From: Microbotryum silenes-acaulis | Lineage: Eukaryota > Basidiomycota > Microbotryomycetes > Microbotryales > Microbotryaceae | DNA length: 64,000 nt | Direction: 5' to 3' | Assembly: GCA_003665825.1 (NCBI GenBank) | Contig: QPFY01000017.1 | Location: 682,001-746,000, forward strand | Part shown: positions 56,159-64,000 of the stretch, one piece after another | Numbering within the stretch: position 1 is the first letter of the stretch | How the letters are laid out: every line of letters starts with the position of its first letter | Translations under genes and position numbers: made by a program | The notes under the pieces: generated by a model | The model's input: only the letters and a program-made list of their open reading frames with translations | What the model was told of the DNA's origin: nothing | Database searches by the model: none

Positions 56159-57778
56159 ATGCATACGCCCAGCTTGCCTTTGGGAAACGACTATAGACCG
56201 TTCGTCTCGACCGCCGATGCGACTGCGGCGCACCATGCTCAGCTCGTTGCCCACTACTGGCACTTTGCACAGCAAGGCGTCGTCGCGCCGGTGATCGAAG
56301 GCGACCTCTACCAGTGGCGTGCAAGGGAGGAGGCTCTTGAGTGGGCTCAGCGCCATGGCATCGTTCTTTCGCACCCTGAGAACTCTCCCACCCCCGCGAC
56401 GGTGCACGGTGGGGCCGCGTCCGTATCGACACCGACTCACCAAATGCCGACTAGCCCGGCCGCACCTCTTTCTGATGGTAAGTACCTTGCAGCACAGCGT
56501 CTCACCGTTTCGCCAATGCTGCCTTCCAAATATTACAGGTGCTAATGCCGAGGATTCCCGAACGCAGCAGGCCCTCGCTCGGGCCGTCCACTTCCGACTC
56601 CAAAGCCCAACCCCGTACCACTTGCTCCACCTGTCTTCTCTCTTCCGGACTCAAATCGTCCCGCACCATCATCAACATCATCTGTCTTGCCCGCTGTCTT
56701 CGTGGAAGGCAACGAATGTGTCTCGACACCATCTGCTGCGCTGTTGACCGCGTTCCCAATAGACGAAGCTTCACCAAGCCAAGCGAACGACACCAGCGGA
56801 GTTCCGACCTTCACTATGGTATTGGAAGACGAACGGCCGGAGCTACGGTCCGCAGTCAACCTAACCACATCCTTTGATTCCAAAACTTTGACATCCCCGC
56901 TACCGCCACTCCACCCTCGATTCGATCCGAGCCATCCTTCGCACTACCTTTACCACCCGAGTTCTTCTGCTCCGGCACTATTTGACAACGACAACGTCAC
57001 CTGTCACGGCTGCGATGGGACGATACTAGGTCGTAAGTTGTTGGCGATGGGGAAGCAATGGCACCCTGAATGCTTCGTGTGCTCGCTCGAAGGCTGCGGA
57101 CAACGCCTGGAGCACGTCGAATTCGATGGAAAGGATGACCGGGTTTATTGCATTCTGCACTTTGAAGAGGTGGGTCTGTCTTTGATTGGCTCAATTCTCG
57201 CCTGCAGCATCTCTCCACGCTGATGAAGTGTATGGAAACTCGGATTACGCTCTGCAGCTCTTTGCCGATATCTGCTATCATTGCAAGACGCCCATCACAA
57301 TTGATCAAGTCATTACAATCGACGACCCGCGACTTCTGCCACCGACCCGACGAACCTACCATGCTTTGCACCTCTTCTGCAGCTCATGCGGCGACCCCTT
57401 CATCGAACCCAAGCTGCTCTTGCCGGATAAAGACGAGGCTACGCCAGACCCTTACACCATTCATGAAGGCTTTGTGTACTGTGAGAACTGTGATCTGCGA
57501 CTATGGAAGCCAAAGTGCGCGAGTGCAAAGTGCGGGCACTCGGGCATTGCAAATGGATGGATTGAGATTGGGGATCAGAAGTGGCACGAAAAATGCTTCT
57601 GCTGTAGAGTGAGTTTTGCAATTTTCTTCTCTTCTCTACCTCTCTCTTGTGAATCAATCAGGAGTAATTTACTGACCCAATCTACTTTCAGATGTGTGAC
57701 ACACCCTTGACAGGATCATACATGGTGCCGGAGGGAGGACAGAACGAAGTGCTTTGCCTTGCCTGCTTTGATGGTTGA
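56159..57778 (+). CDS. paxillin-like LIM domain protein
   Basis: Exons 56159-56477, 56553-57169, 57258-57608 and 57692-57778 encode 457 residues. The C-terminal half holds LIM domains: the first opens CHGCDGTILGRKLLAMGKQW and contains HPECFVC; the second opens CYHCKTPI and contains CSSC and CENC; a third short part ends MCDTPLTGSYM and CLACFDG. The N-terminal half is Pro/Ser-rich (PTPKPNPVPLAPPVFSLPDS). Paxillin-like LIM proteins act at the cell cortex and cytokinetic ring in yeasts. The exon 2 acceptor at 56552 follows a tgctaat branch-like site and gives the only frame that is Pro-rich and joins the LIM region. Confidence 0.85.
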
Positions 57779-57846
57779 GAGACATGGGCATCATTGACTC
57801 ACTACTTGTATACACCAAAAATGCACTGCATTTGCTACCTTCTTCC

Positions 57847-58288
57847 TGATGAGTCAACTCTCAGCTCAACAGGGGCGCCTCAGCCTCTCGGGACGCAACT
57901 CAGCCCCAAGGCCTACATCATCTCAACATTGACGCTTCGCCCTCTCCTGACGTCTGTTGCAGCAGATGAAGGGCCCAAGGCCAAGTGTCGGTGCGCCCGA
58001 CGACCTGGCGACGCGACTCGAGAAGCTCACCACCCGGAAAGACCTCACGTGCGAGAGAGAGAGAGAGAGAGATCTTCATTTCAAGACTGTATCGCGCTAA
58101 AGCACATGTAGTCCGCCAGAAATATCTGAGCAAAACTATAAATAGGTTATTGGGGAGTACTGTACAGTTGGGAATGTTGGTGGTGGTGTGTATATAAAAT
58201 CCAGGAAAGAAATTGTTGTTGTTGGGTAGAAACCTCCGCGCACCCGCCAGCGTTGCCATAACACACCGAGTCGAGAAGGGGTCCAAGC
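57847..58288 (+). mobile_element. LTR-like fragment in plus orientation
   Basis: The first about 40 bp (TGATGAGTCAACTCTCAGCT...) match, in inverted orientation, the end of the copia LTR at about 58635-58675. It includes a TATA-like tatataaaatcc at 58191 and an (AG)n run at about 58053-58070. The right end is not defined. Probably an old LTR of the same family. Confidence 0.45.
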
Positions 58289-58353
58289 TGTTGAATTCCA
58301 TACACTCTTGCTTAGGTCGATCTCCAACCCGCGCCCAGTCTGGCCAGCCGCGC
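58289..58353. mobile_element. fragment of the TGTTGAATTC LTR family
   Basis: About 65 bp nearly identical, in opposite orientation, to the right end of the solo LTR 59163-59390. It is cut off where the copia LTR begins at about 58356. Confidence 0.65.
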
Positions 58354-58355
58354 GG

Positions 58356-60301
<1,946 letters not shown>

Positions 60302-60306
<5 letters not shown>

Positions 60307-63124
60307 CCCCCCCCCCACGCGAACGCGAGGTAGACTTGAGCCGTGGGTGCCGCGTCCGGAGGCCTAGAGCATAGCAATGTATACCAAAAATCTTGGGACC
60401 CAGCGCTTTGGTGAATAGGTCCGCAACCATGTTCGCTGTGCCAACGTGTGAGAGGGAGATATCGCCTCGGTTGACCATGTCGCGGACAAAATGCTCGCGG
60501 AGGCGTATGTGTCGAGTGCCGGAGGTGCGAACAGGGTCGTGGGCGACTGCGGCCGCGGCCTCGTTGTCGGTGAAGATGTGAGCTGCATCGATCGGGCGAA
60601 CGTGGAGCTCGGAGAGGAGTTGCGTAAGGTAAATCGCTTCCTTACCAGCGTGCGACAAGGCGAGGTATTTGGCATCAGTGGTGGAATCCGCCACCCGAGT
60701 CTGACGCTTCGATGACCAAGAGACGGCGGAGCCAGCCAAGTAAAAGACGAAACCCATTGTGGAGATGGATGTGTCGACGCAGGCACCCCAGTTCGCATCG
60801 GAATAACCAACCACACCCGTAACTTTGGCTGGACCGCAGGCGTAGAGTAGCTCATCGCGGTACGTGGCGCGAAGGTAGCGAAGGACATGTTTGACGGCAA
60901 TCCAATGACGGCGGCCAGGGTTGTTGGCGAACCGGGACAAGTACGAGACAGCGAAAGCAATGTCGGGTCGAGTGCCAAGGGAAATGTACAGGAGGGAGCC
61001 AATGGCTTGTAGGTACCACGATCGAATGCGCTCCGTTCCTTGACCCGGAACTGCCGTGAGCGAGAGGCCGGGCGTCATTGGCACCGTAGCGCCGCGTGTC
61101 GTGGTGTCGAAGTGAAACCGGGCGAGCACGTCCATGATGTAGCGTTCCTGGGATAGGGCAATGGAGCCGTCGTCCAGGCGGCGGATTTGGATGCCGAGGA
61201 TGTATTCCGCGGGGCCGAGTCGTTTGACGCCGTATCGCTGTTCAAGGCCGGAGATGACGCGTTTGATCTCGTCGAGGGCGGGGCTGACAATGAGGAGATC
61301 GTCGACATACAAGGCAATATAATGGGGCCGTTGCTGATCATCAATGTGAGAGTAAATGCAGTGATCAGTGCCCGTTGCCTTGTACCCGAGGCTCCTGAGT
61401 GATGTGTCAATGTGGCGATTCCAGATGCGACCGGCCTGCTTGAGACCGTAGATTGAGCGCCGCAGGCGGAGAACCTTATCGCTCGGGAAGTCGAAACCTC
61501 GTGGCGTCGTCATCCAGATATCGTGATCGAGCTCGCCGTGGAGGTAAGCCTTGTCAATGTCTGCCTGATGAACGTGGTAACCATTGGCAGCGGCGAGGGC
61601 AAGGAGGCAGCGAATGGAGGAGAACCGGGCGACGGGTGCGAAAGTCTCCGAGAAGTCGATGCCGTCGCGTTGTCGGTTACCTTGCGCTACGAGACGTGCC
61701 TTGTGCCCCGTGACTTCGCCGCGTGCGTCGCGTTTGGTCTTCCAGACGAACTTGGAGGTGACGATAGTGGCGCCCGGTGGTACCGATGAGCGAGGTTCGA
61801 TGGTGAACACCTTGAAGTCGTCGCGCATGGCGGTGAACTCGGCGGCGGCAGCCTGAGCCCAGATGTCGTGCTCGTCGCTGGACATGGCTTCACGCCAGGT
61901 CTGAGGGTCGCTAGTGATGGACTTGACGGGCTCGATGGCGTCGAGGGTGGGGTCGTCGTCGTCTGTGGCAATGAAGGCGCGGTGGTGGCGAGAGAGGAAA
62001 TCGATCTCATCAGGGGAGTCGTCATCGGAGGGCTGTTCAGCGGGGGCAATGGCGGGTGCGGGCGTCACCAGGGTGTCGTCGTCGGATCGATGTACGTCCA
62101 TCAGGTTGAGGCGAACCGCGGTGTTGGAGTTGAGGAGGTCAAGCGGGTCGTCCGAGTCATCGAGGGACGGTCCTCCGGCCGAGGACGTGGCGGGCGACGA
62201 AAGCGGGGCAAGCGACGGGGACGGCGAGGGGCTGATATCTGTAGAATTAAGTAAGGATCCGCCAGTGTACCCTGGGGCCACGTCAACGGCGCTCATGGCA
62301 GAATCATCAAGAGAGGATGAGACGTCCATGTGCGCCGACCTTACTAGTGGGGTCCTCGTCTTGACGGCGGGGGCGGGCGTGTCGGCGGGAATGACGAACT
62401 GGCGTTCGGTGTTGTCCGCATCGACGGGCGTGTTGATTGGGAGGCCGGGGAAGTCGTCGTCGAGGAAGGTGGCATTTCGGCCAATCACAACCTTGTTGGT
62501 AGAATGGTCGAAGAAACGGAAAGCCTTGGAGGCGAGGTCGTAACCGGTGAAGATCACGCGCGCGGCCTTGGGGTCGAGCTTGTTGCGAAGGTCCGGCGCG
62601 ACCGTGAGCCAGGCCGCGCAGCCGAACGGGTGGAGGGCGGTGGCGGTGGTGCGTTGGCCGTTCCAAACGGATTCTGGAGTCTGTTTGGCCAAAGCTGAGT
62701 GTGAGCACCTGTTTTTGCAATAAACGAAGTACGCAGCCGCTTCATCCCAAAAGGTGGCCGGCAGATGGGAGTCAGCAAGGAGGGCGAGGACGCCCTCGAC
62801 AATGGAGAGATTGACACGTTCGGCACGACCGTTTTGCTGAGGTGTGTAGGGGATAGAGTATTGACGACGAATGCCCCTGGACTTGCAGAACTCCGTGAAT
62901 GCGTTCGATCGGTACTCCCCGCCGTTGTCGGTGCGAAGAATCCTTAAACGCGCGTTCGTTTCTAACTCCACTTCGGCGAGCCAAGTCTGGAAGGTCGGGA
63001 AGACGTCGCTTTTGTGATCGATCGCGTATGCCCAGAGTTTGCGAGAGTGGTCGTCAAGAAATGTGACAAGGTAGCGCTTGTTAAATGTAGGCTGCAGGAC
63101 CTTGGGAGGTTGGTGTAGCGACCG
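60302..63124 (-). CDS. Ty1/copia polyprotein, integrase-RT-RNase H (copy 2, 5'-truncated)
   Basis: An uninterrupted frame of 941 codons incl. stop, closed by TAG at 63125-63127 and with no start. The integrase core has [31 protein letters not shown] and [17 protein letters not shown] (the D,D35E residues). A Ser/Asp/Pro-rich linker follows. The reverse transcriptase has [34 protein letters not shown] and [14 protein letters not shown]; RNase H has [20 protein letters not shown]. Gag, protease and the N-terminal integrase zinc region are absent and were not found up to the window end. The element is fairly young, as no stop has been gained. Confidence 0.9.
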
Positions 63125-63127
63125 CTA

Positions 63128-64000
63128 GGGCTACTGTAGGAGCGTCGACGTGGCAGGGTTGCGACGGACGGTCCGGGCGGAGAGGTCGTGCGGCGGCACA
63201 GGCGCGGTCTGACGAGACGAACGCGGTGCGGCTGGACGATCTGTTCTCTACCGAAGATTAGCGGTCTAGCTAATGTTGGGAAGCGGTAGATGTGATTGCA
63301 ACTAACCTGTTCTCTACCGAAGATTAGCGGTCTAGCTAATGTTGGGAAGCGGTAGAGAAGAGGAAGAGAGGCGCGAGGGCGCGCAAGTCGGGTGAGGTTC
63401 CAGCAAAGGGCCGCGCTAAGACAAACTGGGCTAACACAATGCGAAGCTTCAAGACCGAACTCCAAGTGGACCATCGAGGCTCTGAGGGGTGCCGTGTTGG
63501 ACGACGGACACGAGGGGAAACTTATCTACACGATCCAGAGTTGTTGAGTGAGGCGATCCGTGACGACAGGCTTCAGGTTGCGAACCGCGGGCATCATGAG
63601 TGGGCGATGTTCTGCATGGCCGATGGGTCATGAGGTCGGCGGTGGCAAACTGGCTGTGGCGAGGCGGAGGCGTTGGCTCGGCTAGGCTGGAGAGTGCGGA
63701 CTGACTAAGTCCCGGCGTGGAGGCGGCGGCGCGCGAGCGTGAGTTGAGCAGGCTGGCGCGGAAGTCGGAGACAAGGGGGCGGCTTAGCCGCAAAGGCGAA
63801 AGGCGCCCGAGGCGAAAGACTGGGGGGGCGGCTTGGCAGCGAGGGCGAAGGCGCGCGGCGGCGAAAAAGGCGCCGAGGCGAAAGGCGCTCGAGGCAAGAA
63901 AATGGGCGGGCCGGGTAAGTTGCGGCGCAAGGTTGAAGTGTTCGAAGGATTGTAGTAGAATGAAATTCAACATGCAGAACGCCACGCAGCGTGATCGGAT
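63128..64000. other. GC-rich repetitive region, possible LTR remnants
   Basis: No coding sequence was recognised. The end gaaattcaaca at 63962-63972 resembles the GGAATTCAACA end of the solo LTR at 59390, so a related LTR may end there. Repeated ggcgaaaggcgc motifs fill 63770-63900. Confidence 0.4.
63241..63356. repeat. 50-bp direct repeat with inverted ends
   Basis: Identical units at 63241-63290 and 63307-63356, 16 bp apart. Each unit starts with TCTACCG and ends with CGGTAGA, with an inner ATTAGC/GCTAAT pair, so it can form a hairpin. Confidence 0.9.

Noticed and set aside
63230..63360. CRISPR-like array from two identical repeats
   Set aside because: Only two repeats, a 16-bp spacer, no cas genes and a eukaryotic genome.

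Overview
This window is nuclear DNA from a basidiomycete fungus. The genes are rich in short introns, mostly 45-180 nt with GT-AG ends. Codons are GC-leaning, genes are tightly packed on both strands, and the transposon set is fungal (hAT, Ty1/copia-type, short LTRs). A FunK1-type kinase and a complex-I NDUFA12 homologue are present. A yeast of the red-yeast type (Pucciniomycotina) would fit, but this is an inference and no species is claimed. No CRISPR array, bacterial operon or convincing tRNA/rRNA gene was seen.

Layout. 0-13 kb: a tiny secreted cysteine-rich protein, an LTR insertion, a SAM methyltransferase, a TTC27/Emw1-type TPR protein, the U3 snoRNP protein Rrp9 and a myotubularin lipid phosphatase. 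13.2-17 kb: a whole hAT transposon with 24-bp terminal inverted repeats. 17-19.3 kb: non-coding, with simple repeats. 19.3-25.7 kb: a FunK1-like kinase, INO80 subunit Ies6, a thiol/thiopurine-type methyltransferase and a small secreted-protein candidate. 27.4-57.8 kb is a dense housekeeping block: proteasome alpha6 (PRE5), NIP7, Rheb GTPase, an unknown protein, a second LTR copy, ferrochelatase, MED31, NDUFA12, Sec2-type Rab GEF, an unknown protein, Yvh1 phosphatase, an FTS/AKTIP-like UEV, mitochondrial ribosomal mS41, proteasome alpha2 (PRE8), an ACAD10/11-type phosphotransferase, Cdc37 and a paxillin-like LIM protein. 57.8-64 kb: nested Ty1/copia fragments and LTRs.

The genes do not form one pathway. 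Themes that recur are protein quality control (two 20S alpha subunits, Cdc37), ribosome biogenesis (Rrp9, Nip7, Yvh1, TTC27), mitochondria (ferrochelatase, NDUFA12, mS41) and membrane or signalling traffic (Sec2, Rheb, myotubularin, FTS-like). Most neighbours are divergent or convergent pairs with intergenic gaps of 70-600 bp.

Exon models were built by hand from splice signals, reading-frame continuity and remembered family consensus, and all lengths were checked for frame. The main oddities are in gene structure: an 8-nt micro-exon in ferrochelatase, a start codon split by an intron in NIP7, two GC-AG introns in PRE8, and an in-frame stop in the hAT transposase that a 42-nt intron could remove. 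No wholly new system was recognised.
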